The notes under the pieces: generated by a model
The model's input: only the letters and a program-made list of their open reading frames with translations
The model's database searches: none
What the model was told of the DNA's origin: nothing
Assembly (NCBI RefSeq): GCF_023715685.1
Contig: NZ_JAMBOQ010000006.1
Span: 62,001-126,000 of the forward strand
Source: Priestia aryabhattai
GTDB taxonomy: Bacteria > Bacillota > Bacilli > Bacillales > Bacillaceae_H
Direction: 5' to 3'
Length of the DNA: 64,000 bases
Part shown: positions 51,144 through 59,694 of the stretch, piece by piece
How the letters are laid out: each line of letters begins with the position of its first letter
How positions within the stretch are numbered: the stretch's first letter is position 1
Position numbers and translations under genes: made by a program

Positions 51144-51980
51144 ATGGCTGGAATGTACATGAATAACATCGTAAGGTTTGGCAAAGAACTGATGGGCCGC
51201 ATTCATCGAGATGAGCTGCCCAGTTTATCAGCTGAATTGGCTTATTACTTGCTGCTCTCGCTATTTCCTTTTTTAATTTTCTTAATTACGCTGATTGGAT
51301 TTTTGCCATTAGAATCGACGGACCTGCTTGACTTGGTCGAAAATGTAGCGCCACAGCAAACGCTGCACATGATTGAAAGCAACGTTTCTCATATCATTGG
51401 TTCTCATAATGAAAAACTATTGTCCTTTGGTATCATTGCCACGATGTGGTCTGCTTCAAATGGAATTAATGCTATCGTAAGAGCATTTAACCGAGCGTAT
51501 CACGTACAAGAGAATCGGCCTTTTTTAGTGGCGAGAGGCATGGCAGTTCTACTTACTTTTGCGATGATATTTGTTATTATTGTAGCGCTTTTACTTCCTG
51601 TTTTCGGTCATATGATTGGACTTTATTTATCGTCTACGTTTGGATTTTCAGAAACCTTTCTCGCTTTATGGTCTGCTTCCCGCTGGATTATCAGCGGCCT
51701 CATTTTATTTACTGTTTTTACGGGGTTATATTACTTTGCCCCTAATAAAAAGCTGCTGATTCGAAATGTTGTAAAAGGAGCAGCTTTTGCTACGGTCGGC
51801 TGGACGGTGGTATCGATGCTATTTGCGTATTACGTAAATCATTTCAATAACTATACAGCTACATATGGAAGCTTGGGCGGAATTATTATCTTGCTTATTT
51901 GGCTGTACCTATCGGGGATGATTATCGTTATTGGAGGAGAGATTAACGCTATTTTCTACGACCGTCGAGTCAAATCTTAA
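51144..51980 (+). CDS. yfkH: YihY/BrkB-family membrane protein YfkH
   Basis: A 278-residue protein with six TM helices and the YihY signature LSAELAYYLLLSLFPFLIFL near residues 29-48, further WSASNGINAIVRAFNRAY and YGSLGGIIILLIWLYLSGMII. Family function is unsettled, and older RNase BN annotations are wrong. AAGGAGG precedes ATG 51144; ATG 51159 is possible. Last gene of yfkJIH. Confidence 0.88.
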   Translation: MAGMYMNNIVRFGKELMGRIHRDELPSLSAELAYYLLLSLFPFLIFLITLIGFLPLESTDLLDLVENVAPQQTLHMIESNVSHIIGSHNEKLLSFGIIATMWSASNGINAIVRAFNRAYHVQENRPFLVARGMAVLLTFAMIFVIIVALLLPVFGHMIGLYLSSTFGFSETFLALWSASRWIISGLILFTVFTGLYYFAPNKKLLIRNVVKGAAFATVGWTVVSMLFAYYVNHFNNYTATYGSLGGIIILLIWLYLSGMIIVIGGEINAIFYDRRVKS

Positions 51981-52052
51981 TAGTCACAAATTGGGATGAA
52001 ATCATTCGCGAGATATGAGCATACTAACAAAGTGAAAGGGAGGTTTTACATC

Positions 52053-52160
52053 ATGACAAAGCATACGAAAAAAGACGGAAGCAATACAAAGCAAAATAAA
52101 AAGAGCCAGCCGAAGCATAAAACAAGCAACAGCCAAAATGGACAAAACGGTTACCATTAA
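52053..52160 (+). CDS. Small hydrophilic basic protein, 35 residues
   Basis: GGGAGG lies about eight bases before ATG. The product MTKHTKKDGSNTKQNKKSQP continues PKHKTSNSQNGQNGYH: rich in Lys, Asn, Gln, Ser, no hydrophobic residues. The composition recalls minor small acid-soluble spore proteins, but no family match can be claimed. It ends 20 bases before a bidirectional terminator. Confidence 0.5.
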   Translation: MTKHTKKDGSNTKQNKKSQPKHKTSNSQNGQNGYH

Positions 52161-52179
52161 GGCCTCGATTTCTCTAATA

Positions 52180-52209
52180 AAAAGCCTAACAAATACGTTA
52201 GGCTTTTTT
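52180..52209. terminator. Bidirectional terminator before the P-type ATPase gene
   Basis: AAAAAGCCTAAC / GTTAGGCTTTTTT, convergent placement. Confidence 0.85.
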
Positions 52210-52212
52210 GCG

Positions 52213-54132
52213 TTAAGATTTTAGCAAGCGAAGACCGTTTAAGATAACTAAAATGGTGCTGCCTTCGTGACCAATAACACCAAATGGCATATCAAGCACT
52301 TGGAAAAAATTTGAACAAATTAATAAAAAGATGACGGCAATAGAAAAAATAACGTTTTGCTTCACAATTGAGTTCATCCGTCTGGAGAGAGCTACTGCAT
52401 CCGAAATTTTCGATAAATCATTTTTCATTAAAACAATATCCGCTGTTTCAAGTGCCACATCTGTTCCTTCTCCCATGGCTACTCCAACGTTAGCAGTAGC
52501 AAGAGCAGGTGCATCGTTAATGCCATCTCCCACCATTGAAACGGTAGGGAATTTGTCTTTTAAAGCTTTAATTTTATCTACTTTAGCTTCAGGCAAACAT
52601 TCTGCAATGTATTCATCGACTGCACATTCTTTTGAAATGGCTTCGGCTGTTTTTTCGCTGTCTCCTGTAATCATGACGGTATGAATACCCTGCTCTTTAA
52701 GAGATTTAACAGCGTCTACAGCTTCTGTTCGTACAACGTCTTTTAGCGCAAGTAATCCCACAATACCATGCTGGTCTTTTGCGTACACAATCGTTTTTCC
52801 TTCACTGGCAAGCGTAGATGAAATCTGATTTTCAAATTCAGCTGCATCTTCTTTACCTACAAAATCTGCTTTTCCTATCTTCCACGTATCTCCTTGAAGA
52901 GACCCAATGACACCGTATCCGGGAACGTCTTCAAGTGAATCTGGCTGAACGAGCGTCAATTCCTGCTTGTTTTTCACAAAGTCAACAATGGATTGAGCAA
53001 GCGGATGATTGGACTGACGTTCAATTGATGCTATTTTAATAAGAAATTCTTGTTCGTTCATATCAGAACGTACAATGACATTGGTCACTTCTGGCTTTCC
53101 TTTTGTTAACGTTCCTGTTTTATCAAAAGCAATTGCGCTTAAATGGCTTAATCTTTCCAAATGCACGCCGCCTTTGAACAAAATTCCTTTTTTTGCTCCG
53201 TTTGAAATAGCAGACAGCGAAGCAGGGGTGATGGATGCAACTAGGGCGCAAGGAGACGCTACAACTAAGAGAATCATTGCTCTGTAAAATGTCTCGGTCC
53301 AGCTCCATCCAAGCACATAGTGTGGTAGAAACAGCATAACTGCCACAACTGATAAGACAATTTTTACGTATGTGCCTTCAAATCGTTCAATAAACAATTG
53401 AGAAGGAGACTTTTCACTTTGAGCCGTTTGAACAAGCTGAATAATCTTTTGAAACAGCGTCTCGGCACTTGGCTTTGTCATTTTAATGGTAATGGCGCCT
53501 TTTACATTCACCGTGCCCGCGAATACTTCATCATCGAGCTGTTTTAGTACAGGAACAGATTCCCCCGTAATAGCAGCCTGATCAATCGTTGTTTGACCTA
53601 AGACAACAATACCATCGGATGGTACTCGTTCACCCGGCTTAACTAGCAGCAAGTCTCCGATCTGTAAATCTGAAATGGATACAATTTCTTCTTGATCCCC
53701 AATCAGACGCGTTGCTTCTTGCGGCTGCAGATTCATCAAGGCGCTAATTTCTCGGTTGCTTTTATTCATGGTGTACGTTTCTAATGCACCGCTTAATGCA
53801 AAAATGAAAATAAGCATAGCACCTTCTGTCCAGTAGCCAATTACAGCCGCTCCAATGGCTGCAATAATCATTAACATTTCCACATTCAATTCTTTATTTT
53901 CAATCGTTTCTTCAATGCCTTCTTTTGCTTTAGCAAATCCACCTATCACATAAGCTAATATAAAGAGCGTAATAGATACTGCTGTATCCTGCTGTTTTGA
54001 AAGCAGCCAGCCGGCTAAAATAAGCACTCCGCTTAACAGTGCAGCAATGAGTTCACCATGTGTTTTTAATACGTTGACAGCAGAAGATGTTTGCTGCGTT
54101 TGTTCTTGTTTTTTAGGTAACGCATTTTCCAT
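52213..54132 (-). CDS. P1B-4-type metal efflux ATPase (PfeT/ZosA-like)
   Basis: A 639-residue heavy-metal P-type ATPase without N-terminal metal-binding domain: phosphatase motif TGESVPV, the membrane metal site VASPCALVA (SPC, not CPC), phosphorylation site DKTGTLTKG, GDGINDAPAL, and the C-terminal GHEGSTILVILNGLRL. The SPC and HEGST motifs mark the P1B-4 class, which exports Fe2+ or Co2+; B. subtilis PfeT (former ZosA) has the same length. AAGGAGG supports ATG 54132. A weak PerR-like dyad lies at about 54160-54177. Confidence 0.85.
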   Translation of the reverse strand: MENALPKKQEQTQQTSSAVNVLKTHGELIAALLSGVLILAGWLLSKQQDTAVSITLFILAYVIGGFAKAKEGIEETIENKELNVEMLMIIAAIGAAVIGYWTEGAMLIFIFALSGALETYTMNKSNREISALMNLQPQEATRLIGDQEEIVSISDLQIGDLLLVKPGERVPSDGIVVLGQTTIDQAAITGESVPVLKQLDDEVFAGTVNVKGAITIKMTKPSAETLFQKIIQLVQTAQSEKSPSQLFIERFEGTYVKIVLSVVAVMLFLPHYVLGWSWTETFYRAMILLVVASPCALVASITPASLSAISNGAKKGILFKGGVHLERLSHLSAIAFDKTGTLTKGKPEVTNVIVRSDMNEQEFLIKIASIERQSNHPLAQSIVDFVKNKQELTLVQPDSLEDVPGYGVIGSLQGDTWKIGKADFVGKEDAAEFENQISSTLASEGKTIVYAKDQHGIVGLLALKDVVRTEAVDAVKSLKEQGIHTVMITGDSEKTAEAISKECAVDEYIAECLPEAKVDKIKALKDKFPTVSMVGDGINDAPALATANVGVAMGEGTDVALETADIVLMKNDLSKISDAVALSRRMNSIVKQNVIFSIAVIFLLICSNFFQVLDMPFGVIGHEGSTILVILNGLRLLKS

Positions 54133-54183
54133 ACAAATCCTCCTTGAACGATAATTGAGAAGAATAATCACAATCATTACCCC

Positions 54184-54222
54184 TAAAAAAGCACGAAAGC
54201 TGCCATCTCAGCGATAGCAGCA
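54184..54222 (-). terminator. Hairpin with T run in the ATPase leader (minus strand)
   Basis: GCTGCCATC / GATAGCAGC with one mismatch, followed on the minus strand by six to seven T. It lies between the 49-residue gene and the ATPase gene and could terminate or attenuate. Confidence 0.5.
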
Positions 54223-54311
54223 CATTTTTTCAGTTATTGTCTTTTAAATTGGGATATTTAGTATAGTATAGCACGGAACAAGCAAGGAGGTAACGACTAA
54301 TGCCTAAAAAA

Positions 54312-54350
54312 TAAAAACAGAATGCAGCTGGACGTCTGCATTCTGTAAAA
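54312..54350. terminator. Terminator of the BH0509-like gene
   Basis: ACAGAATGCAG / CTGCATTCTGT hairpin with T runs in both directions. Confidence 0.75.
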
Positions 54351-54356
54351 ACCGTA

Positions 54357-54506
54357 CTACATATCTAAATGTTCTTCATAATATTTATAAGCGGAAGTGT
54401 AAATGTGCTCGATATCAGCATCCGTCATGTACATTAAGGTTTCACGGTCAATCCCCTTCATTGTTTCAATAAATGTAATCATGTTTTTACGTTCTTGTCT
54501 GCTCAT
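54357..54506 (-). CDS. BH0509-like small protein
   Basis: A 49-residue protein, MSRQERKNMITFIETMKG at the start and YTSAYKYYEEHLDM at the end, matching the short BH0509-type family of Bacilli (conserved region around the middle TDADIEHIYT). GAGAGGAGA lies upstream on the minus strand. Function unknown. Confidence 0.7.
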   Translation of the reverse strand: MSRQERKNMITFIETMKGIDRETLMYMTDADIEHIYTSAYKYYEEHLDM

Positions 54507-54665
54507 TTATTATTCTCCTCTCCTTCTGTTTTAATACAGTTTATTATATTTATTTGTATTATATAACAGAAAAAGTATTTTGTGTGGATTTTTTTTAAAA
54601 TTAGGCAAAAAAATTTAGATAGACGTAAATAATTGACTATATAGAAGAATATGTTTTACAATTTA

Positions 54666-54687
54666 TATATGAACATATGCTCATATA
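54666..54687. promoter_or_regulatory. Candidate CzrA operator
   Basis: ATATGA-ACATATGC-TCATAT imperfect dyad 28 bases before czrA, similar to ArsR/SmtB-family sites with TGAA-type half sites. Suggests autoregulation of czrA-czcD. Confidence 0.55.
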
Positions 54688-54714
54688 CTTGCATATAATG
54701 AACGGAGAGATGTT

Positions 54715-55032
54715 ATGAAAAAAGATGAACATTCGTTTTTATCGCCTCAAACAGTAGAAGACGCGTCAAGAATACTAAAAGCTATTTCAGATCCTACGAG
54801 AATGAAAATTCTTTATTTGTTATTTCAAGAAGAGTGTTCAGTCGGTCATATGGTTGAAGTACTTGGTGTTTCGCAGTCAGCTATTTCACATCAGTTAACT
54901 CACTTGCGTCATTTGCGCTTGGTAAAATATCGCCGTGAAGGGAATACGTATTTCTATACGTATGATGATGAACACGTGGTTGGAATTTTGCATCAAGTGA
55001 TTCAGCACGTAGAATGCGCACATAACGAATAA
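54715..55032 (+). CDS. czrA: ArsR-family zinc-type repressor CzrA
   Basis: A 105-residue winged-helix repressor: recognition helix VLGVSQSAISHQLTHLRHL (~50-68), wing YRREGNTYFYTY, and an alpha5 metal site in DDEHVVGILHQVIQHVECAH with the D-x-H and H-x2-H ligands of CzrA/SmtB Zn2+/Co2+ sensors. It is followed after 14 bases by czcD, so it represses its own metal exporter until metal binds. Confidence 0.92.
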   Translation: MKKDEHSFLSPQTVEDASRILKAISDPTRMKILYLLFQEECSVGHMVEVLGVSQSAISHQLTHLRHLRLVKYRREGNTYFYTYDDEHVVGILHQVIQHVECAHNE

Positions 55033-55046
55033 AAGGAGGGGTTTAC

Positions 55047-55973
55047 ATGAGTCATGATCATCATCACCACCATCATGGTCACCATCACCATTTCGATACA
55101 CAGCGTGAAGGTAACCAAAAAGGTCTGCTAATTGCACTGATTATCACAGCGGGTATTATGGTTCTTGAGTTTGTTGGAGGACTTTTTACAAATAGCTTAG
55201 CGTTATTATCCGATAGCGGACACATGCTGTCTGATACAAGCTCACTTGCTCTTAGCCTTGTAGCGATATGGTTTGCTAACCGAGCTGCATCGGCTAAAAA
55301 AACGTATGGTTATTATCGTTTTGAAATATTAGCGGCTCTTTTTAACGGAGTAGCACTGTTTGTAATAGCAGGATTTATCATATATGAAGCCTATCAACGC
55401 GTATTAGAGCCGCAGCCTGTAGCAAGCGGCAGCATGATGCTGATTGCTACTGTTGGTTTACTCGCTAATTTAATCAGCGCATGGTCACTTATGAGACAAG
55501 GCGATGTAAAAGGAAATGTAAATTTACGCAGCGCTTACTTACACGTATTGGGAGACGCTTTAGGATCCATTGGAGCTATTGTAGCGGGACTTCTTATGAT
55601 GCTGTTTGGATGGTATATTGCTGATCCTATTATTTCTGTAGTTGTGTCTGTATTAATTTTAAAAAGCGCTTGGGGAGTGCTTGCTCATAGTGTTCATATT
55701 TTGATGGAAGGCTCTCCTGAAGGAGTGGAGCACAGTGAAATAAAAAACCTCCTTGAAAACATTGAAGGAGTCAAAGATGTGCATGATTTACACATTTGGA
55801 CGATTACTTCAGGACTGGACTCATTGAGCTGTCATATGCGCGTAGAAGATGAAAAAGATTGTCAGCAGATTTTGCAAAAAGCCATTGATTTAGTACACGA
55901 TCACTGCGGCATTGAGCATACGACGATTCAAATTGAAAAATCGGCTCTTCAACACCGAATGCTAAAAGTCTAA
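55047..55973 (+). CDS. czcD: Cation diffusion facilitator CzcD
   Basis: A 308-residue CDF exporter: His-rich N-terminus (SHDHHHHHHGHHHH), six TM helices with the metal-site motifs LLSDSGHMLSDT (~52-63) and LHVLGDALGSI (~162-172), and a C-terminal cytosolic domain with DVHDLHIWTITSG. It exports Zn2+, Co2+ and related ions in exchange for H+/K+. AAGGAGG precedes the ATG. It forms an operon with czrA. Confidence 0.93.
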   Translation: MSHDHHHHHHGHHHHFDTQREGNQKGLLIALIITAGIMVLEFVGGLFTNSLALLSDSGHMLSDTSSLALSLVAIWFANRAASAKKTYGYYRFEILAALFNGVALFVIAGFIIYEAYQRVLEPQPVASGSMMLIATVGLLANLISAWSLMRQGDVKGNVNLRSAYLHVLGDALGSIGAIVAGLLMMLFGWYIADPIISVVVSVLILKSAWGVLAHSVHILMEGSPEGVEHSEIKNLLENIEGVKDVHDLHIWTITSGLDSLSCHMRVEDEKDCQQILQKAIDLVHDHCGIEHTTIQIEKSALQHRMLKV

Positions 55974-56011
55974 AAAACAAGCGAGAACTTATAAGTTCTC
56001 GCTTGTTTTTT
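55973..56011. terminator. Bidirectional terminator, czcD and MFS gene
   Basis: AACAAGCGAGAACTT and its exact complement around AT, with flanking A/T runs. It overlaps the end of the convergent MFS gene. Confidence 0.85.
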
Positions 56012-57173
56012 GTTGTATAGGCATTTTTTGTCCGAACACAAAAAGAACGATAAAAATAAGGCCAAGCATCCCGCTAATAATATTAAAAAAGCTGACATGG
56101 TGAAAGAACTGAATAAAAGTACCGCCTATGTAAGGACCGGCAAGGCTTCCAATACTAAAAGCAATGCCGCATAGTAAATTGCCTGTAGGCAGTAAACGAG
56201 TAGGAATCAAATCTGTCATATAGCTAATGCCTAAACTAAACGTAGAACCTACAACCATGCCCGCTATAAATAAACATGCTATCAATGGAATAGCGGTTTC
56301 TTCTAATAGACTTGCTGTGAAAAACGTGACGGCTCCAATTGATAAAATCCATCCTAATACCAATTTCCGTCCGAATTTATCGCTCAGTATTCCGAGAGGA
56401 AGCTGAAATACAATAGCTCCAACTGCAAAGGAAGTCAGCAGGAGTGAAATAAACTCTACTTGCAAACCAATTCGTAAACCATATACAGGAAAGCTTCCGT
56501 TCAGTGAGGATTCTAAAAAACCATATCCAAAAGGCGGTAAAAAAGCAATCCAAGCATATTTAGCCGCTTTAGAAAATCGTTTAGCCGTTTCTTTTAATGA
56601 ATTAACCTCAACTTCTTGTAGGGGAAATTCATTTTTTATCAAAAATAAAAATACCCAGGTTATGAGGCATAGAGCGGAAGAAATCATAAAAGGAAGCGCT
56701 AGGTTAATCTCAATTAACGGCGTCATTAAAGGACCAACAGCAAAACCAATACCGAAAAAAAGCCCATACAATGAAATATTTCGACCTCGTTTATCGGCAG
56801 GTGAAGACGAGGTAATCCATGTTTGAGTTCCAAAGTGCAGGGCGTGATCTCCTATTCCAATAAATAAACGAAGCACAAACCAAAAAACAACAGATTTCCA
56901 CAAAGGAAACAAAGCTAAAGATACGATAACTAAAAGTCCTCCTGCTGCGATAATTGGCTTATATCCGTATCTACGAAGCGGCGCTTCCATGAAAGGAGAA
57001 ATAAATAAGATGCCCAGGTACAATCCAGTCGCGTTTAATCCGTTTATAGTAGAGGAAAGACCGTCTTTCTCAAAAATAATAGCGATTAAAGGCAGCAGCA
57101 TGCCTTGGCTAAATCCAGAAATAGCGACAAGGCTAACTAAAATCCAAAAACGTTGTTGATGAGTAGTACTCAT
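55989..57173 (-). CDS. yfkF: MFS transporter (YfkF-like)
   Basis: A 394-residue, 12-TM major facilitator. The loop 2-3 region is FMEAPLRRYGYKP, loop 8-9 has GILSDKFGRKLVLG, and TM5 has GIGFAVGPLMTPL, as in multidrug or sugar-phosphate-type exporters. Position (between the metal genes and yfkE) agrees with B. subtilis yfkF. AGAGG eight to nine bases upstream supports ATG 57173. Substrate unknown. Confidence 0.8.
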   Translation of the reverse strand: MSTTHQQRFWILVSLVAISGFSQGMLLPLIAIIFEKDGLSSTINGLNATGLYLGILFISPFMEAPLRRYGYKPIIAAGGLLVIVSLALFPLWKSVVFWFVLRLFIGIGDHALHFGTQTWITSSSPADKRGRNISLYGLFFGIGFAVGPLMTPLIEINLALPFMISSALCLITWVFLFLIKNEFPLQEVEVNSLKETAKRFSKAAKYAWIAFLPPFGYGFLESSLNGSFPVYGLRIGLQVEFISLLLTSFAVGAIVFQLPLGILSDKFGRKLVLGWILSIGAVTFFTASLLEETAIPLIACLFIAGMVVGSTFSLGISYMTDLIPTRLLPTGNLLCGIAFSIGSLAGPYIGGTFIQFFHHVSFFNIISGMLGLIFIVLFVFGQKMPIQQKTSENL

Positions 57174-57274
57174 AGCATTCAACCTCTTTTTATCTATATT
57201 TTGTCAATCCAACTGTTTAATCGTACAAGGAAAACGCTTTATTGACAAGGATGTAAACGTGCTGTGCTGTCCGT

Positions 57275-57303
57275 TTGACATCTTTATGTAAGGGGAGTAC
57301 AAT
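57275..57303 (+). promoter_or_regulatory. Sigma-A promoter of the padC operon
   Basis: TTGACA, exactly 17 bases, TACAAT. The PadR-like operator begins one base after the -10 box, so repressor binding would block RNA polymerase. Confidence 0.8.
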
Positions 57304-57329
57304 AAAACATGTAAATAGTTACATGTTTT
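57304..57329. promoter_or_regulatory. PadR-type operator
   Basis: AAAACATGTAA-ATAG-TTACATGTTTT, perfect dyad. The core ATGT-N8-ACAT is the recognition pattern of the phenolic-acid-responsive PadR repressor. It ends 25 bases before the first gene of the padC operon. The padR gene itself is not in this window. Confidence 0.8.
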
Positions 57330-57354
57330 TATTTACAATTAAGAGGTGATCGTT

Positions 57355-57810
57355 ATGATGGAACCAGTGCTTAAGAAAATAGCAACATTCACAATTAATG
57401 TCGGTACACCGATTGTCATTGGTCATACAGGATTGGGAAAGAAACAGTTTATACCTATTAAGTCAGGTACTGCAGATGGAGAGATAAAAGGCTTAATCCT
57501 TCCAAGCGGAGCGGATTCTCAAATTATTCGTTCAGATGGCCGCGTCAATTTATCTGCCCGGTATGTGATTCAAACAGAAGATGATGAACTTATTTATACT
57601 GAAAACAACGGAATACGTCAGGTTAGTGAAGAATTTAGAGAACAGGCTGCTGAAGGTGAAATTGTACCTCCAGAGCATGTTTATTTTCGTACGATTCCTG
57701 TCTTTGAAACAGGAAGTGCGAAGTATAAGTGGTTACAAGACCGCATTTTTCTAGGAGCTGCTGTGAGACACCCAGACAGCGTTGTGTTAGACATATACGA
57801 AGTTTTATAA
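57355..57810 (+). CDS. DUF3237 family protein
   Basis: A 151-residue beta-barrel-like protein: [43 protein letters not shown] and [20 protein letters not shown] are typical DUF3237 (UPF0311) blocks. It is co-transcribed with padC (26-base gap) behind the same promoter and PadR operator, so a role in phenolic acid metabolism is likely but unproven. GAGGTGATC precedes ATG 57355; ATG 57358 is also possible. Quoted segments are partial. Confidence 0.8.
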   Translation: MMEPVLKKIATFTINVGTPIVIGHTGLGKKQFIPIKSGTADGEIKGLILPSGADSQIIRSDGRVNLSARYVIQTEDDELIYTENNGIRQVSEEFREQAAEGEIVPPEHVYFRTIPVFETGSAKYKWLQDRIFLGAAVRHPDSVVLDIYEVL

Positions 57811-57835
57811 ATCAAATCAAAGGAGCGATATAAAA

Positions 57836-58324
57836 ATGGAAAAATTTATTGGTAATCATATGATTTACACATACGAAAACGGATGGGAATATGAAATTTA
57901 TATCAAAAACGAAAATACAATCGATTACCGTATTCATAGTGGAATGGTGGCAGGACGATGGGTTCGTGACCAAAAAGTAGATATTGTGAAATTAACAGAA
58001 GATGTATATAAAGTATCTTGGACTGAACCGACTGGAACAGATGTATCTTTGAACTTTATGCCCGATGAAAAACGCATGCACGGCGTTATTTTCTTTCCAA
58101 AATGGGTACACGAACATCCTGAGATTACAGTGTGCTACCAGAATGATCATCTTGATTTAATGCATGAATCTCGTGAAAAATATGAAACATATCCGAAATA
58201 CGTTGTGCCCGAATTTGCTGATATTACGTTTATCAAAAATGTCGGAGCGAACAATGAGGAAGCTGTAGCTCAAGCACCTTACGAAGGAATGACGGATGAT
58301 ATTCGCGCCGGAAAATTAATTTAA
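57836..58324 (+). CDS. padC: Phenolic acid decarboxylase PadC
   Basis: A 162-residue enzyme of the PAD lipocalin-like family, standard length. It shows [17 protein letters not shown] (active-site Tyr pair), [17 protein letters not shown] (Arg), [11 protein letters not shown] (Glu) and [10 protein letters not shown]. It decarboxylates ferulic and p-coumaric acid to vinyl phenols, a detoxification of plant phenolics. CAAAGGAG precedes the ATG. Induction by phenolic acids through PadR is supported by the operator at 57304-57329. Confidence 0.95.
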   Translation: MEKFIGNHMIYTYENGWEYEIYIKNENTIDYRIHSGMVAGRWVRDQKVDIVKLTEDVYKVSWTEPTGTDVSLNFMPDEKRMHGVIFFPKWVHEHPEITVCYQNDHLDLMHESREKYETYPKYVVPEFADITFIKNVGANNEEAVAQAPYEGMTDDIRAGKLI

Positions 58325-58336
58325 CACGGAGTCATA

Positions 58337-58622
58337 AAAAGAGGCTAGGACAAAAGTATTTTAGTTGAAGGAAGATCCGAACGAGTTTGATTCTTGACTA
58401 AGAATCAAACTCGTTCGGATTTTTTATGGTGACGATGAACATAGGTTTAATGTATATAGTTGCTTCTAGCTGTTGATTGGAGGGCAAGGCGAAGACTCCT
58501 GTGGAAAAAGCGGAATAGGTGAGACCCCGCAGGAGCGTAAGCGACGAGGAGGCTCATCGGCCGCCCGCGGAAAGCGAAGTCTTGCACGGAAATCAACAGC
58601 GGTGTAACAAGTGATCCATATT
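58337..58622. repeat. Structured intergenic repeat, copy 1
   Basis: A 286-base element nearly identical in most parts to 60752-61017. It begins with an AGAGGCTAGGACAAAAG box, then a long hairpin (ATCCGAACGAG / CTCGTTCGGAT with a unique inner stem) and T run acting as terminator, then a 132-base core at 58469-58600 bounded by GCTGTTGATT and AATCAACAGC. The core holds nested stems (CTCCTG..CAGGAG, GAAGACT..AGTCTT-type). No gene lies in this stretch. Confidence 0.85.
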
Positions 58623-58677
58623 GAGAGTAGTTGTTTATATAAAAAGCGGTTTATAATGAAGTGAAGGAGTGAAGAAA

Positions 58678-59061
58678 ATGGAATTTAACATGAAAAAAGA
58701 GGCGGGGTTTACGACAAATCTTCCTTATGGAGAGCTACATATCGCCGGAGATGAAGAATATGGCTTTCGTCCGTATCAGCTATTGGTATCGTCCATTGCC
58801 GTTTGCAGCGGAGGCGTGTTAAGAAAGATTCTAGAGAAAAAAAGAATCTCTTTTTCGGATTTACGCATCCAGGCTGATATGATGCGCAATGATGAAAAAG
58901 CGGGGCGAATTGAAAAAATTCATTTGCACTATATCATCACAGGAGAAGACCTTCCATTAGATAAAATTAAAAAATCGATTGAGCTAGCCCGAAAGAATTG
59001 TTCGATGCTACAATCGGTTGCTGGCAGTATCGAAGTGACAGAAACCTTCGAATTAAAATAA
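58678..59061 (+). CDS. OsmC family protein
   Basis: A 127-residue protein with the two conserved cysteines of OsmC/Ohr-like proteins, in SIAVCSGGVLRK and ARKNCSMLQSV. The family reduces organic peroxides with thiol cofactors or has related thiol functions. Shorter N-terminal strand than Ohr, closer to the YhfA type. AAGGAG at ~58661 supports ATG 58678 over GTG 58669. The structured repeat lies just upstream. Confidence 0.8.
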   Translation: MEFNMKKEAGFTTNLPYGELHIAGDEEYGFRPYQLLVSSIAVCSGGVLRKILEKKRISFSDLRIQADMMRNDEKAGRIEKIHLHYIITGEDLPLDKIKKSIELARKNCSMLQSVAGSIEVTETFELK

Positions 59062-59083
59062 AAGTGGACAATGTCCACTTTTA
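59059..59083. terminator. Bidirectional terminator after the OsmC gene
   Basis: AAAGTGGACA / TGTCCACTTT hairpin between convergent genes. Confidence 0.65.
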
Positions 59084-59494
59084 CATTTCTTTTGGTTTGC
59101 TTCCGGCTTTATCAAAATAGCGCATGCGTTCAGGAGTCAGCTGAAGAAGCAAATAATTTGGGTCATCCGGGCTTTTAATCCACTCTTTTAACTTTGCGTT
59201 CCAAAATTTCTTTTTTAACTCTTCGTTTGTTTCCACATTTACTTTGGCTTCTACCTCTACATAAGGATCACTCCAACCTTGCCCATCATAGCCTAACAAA
59301 ATATGAACGTAAGGGTTTTTTTCTAGTTCTTCAACTTTATGGGTGTCTTTATTGGTGGCGGTGTAGAGCACAAGATCTTCATGAAAAAACATCATAAAGC
59401 GTGAATAAGGTTTTCCATCTTGAATCGTAGCTAACGTTCCTATTGTATAGTCATCCAGTACGGATAAAATTTGATTTTTTACATCATTACTCAT
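59081..59494 (-). CDS. Pyridoxamine-phosphate-oxidase-like general stress protein (YdaG-like)
   Basis: A 137-residue split-barrel flavin-type protein: IGTLATIQDGKPYSRFMMF, DLVLYTATNKDTHKVEEL, PYVHILLGYDGQGW and a C-terminal YLLLQLTPERMRYFD. It resembles B. subtilis YdaG (general stress protein 26). Binding of FMN or a related cofactor is expected from the fold. AGGAGTG supports ATG 59494. I found no clear sigma-B promoter upstream. Confidence 0.8.
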   Translation of the reverse strand: MSNDVKNQILSVLDDYTIGTLATIQDGKPYSRFMMFFHEDLVLYTATNKDTHKVEELEKNPYVHILLGYDGQGWSDPYVEVEAKVNVETNEELKKKFWNAKLKEWIKSPDDPNYLLLQLTPERMRYFDKAGSKPKEM

Positions 59495-59694
59495 TTTTTC
59501 ACTCCTCATCCTATCTCATTATCCTTGGTAGTTTGGCTAATTTTTAAATATCTTAATCAAAAATAAATTAGGGGTTTATCATTTATAAAAATAGGTTAAA
59601 AATACTAACATTGACGGTGAGTCTATACAAATTCCATTAATTTGATATGATTGATTTTGTTGTCAAAAAATGAATAAGGTAGGTGTACATAACG

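Noticed and set aside
54159..54177. PerR box upstream of the P1B-4 ATPase
   Set aside because: Only about 9 of 14 positions fit TTATAATNATTATAA; too weak to list as a site.
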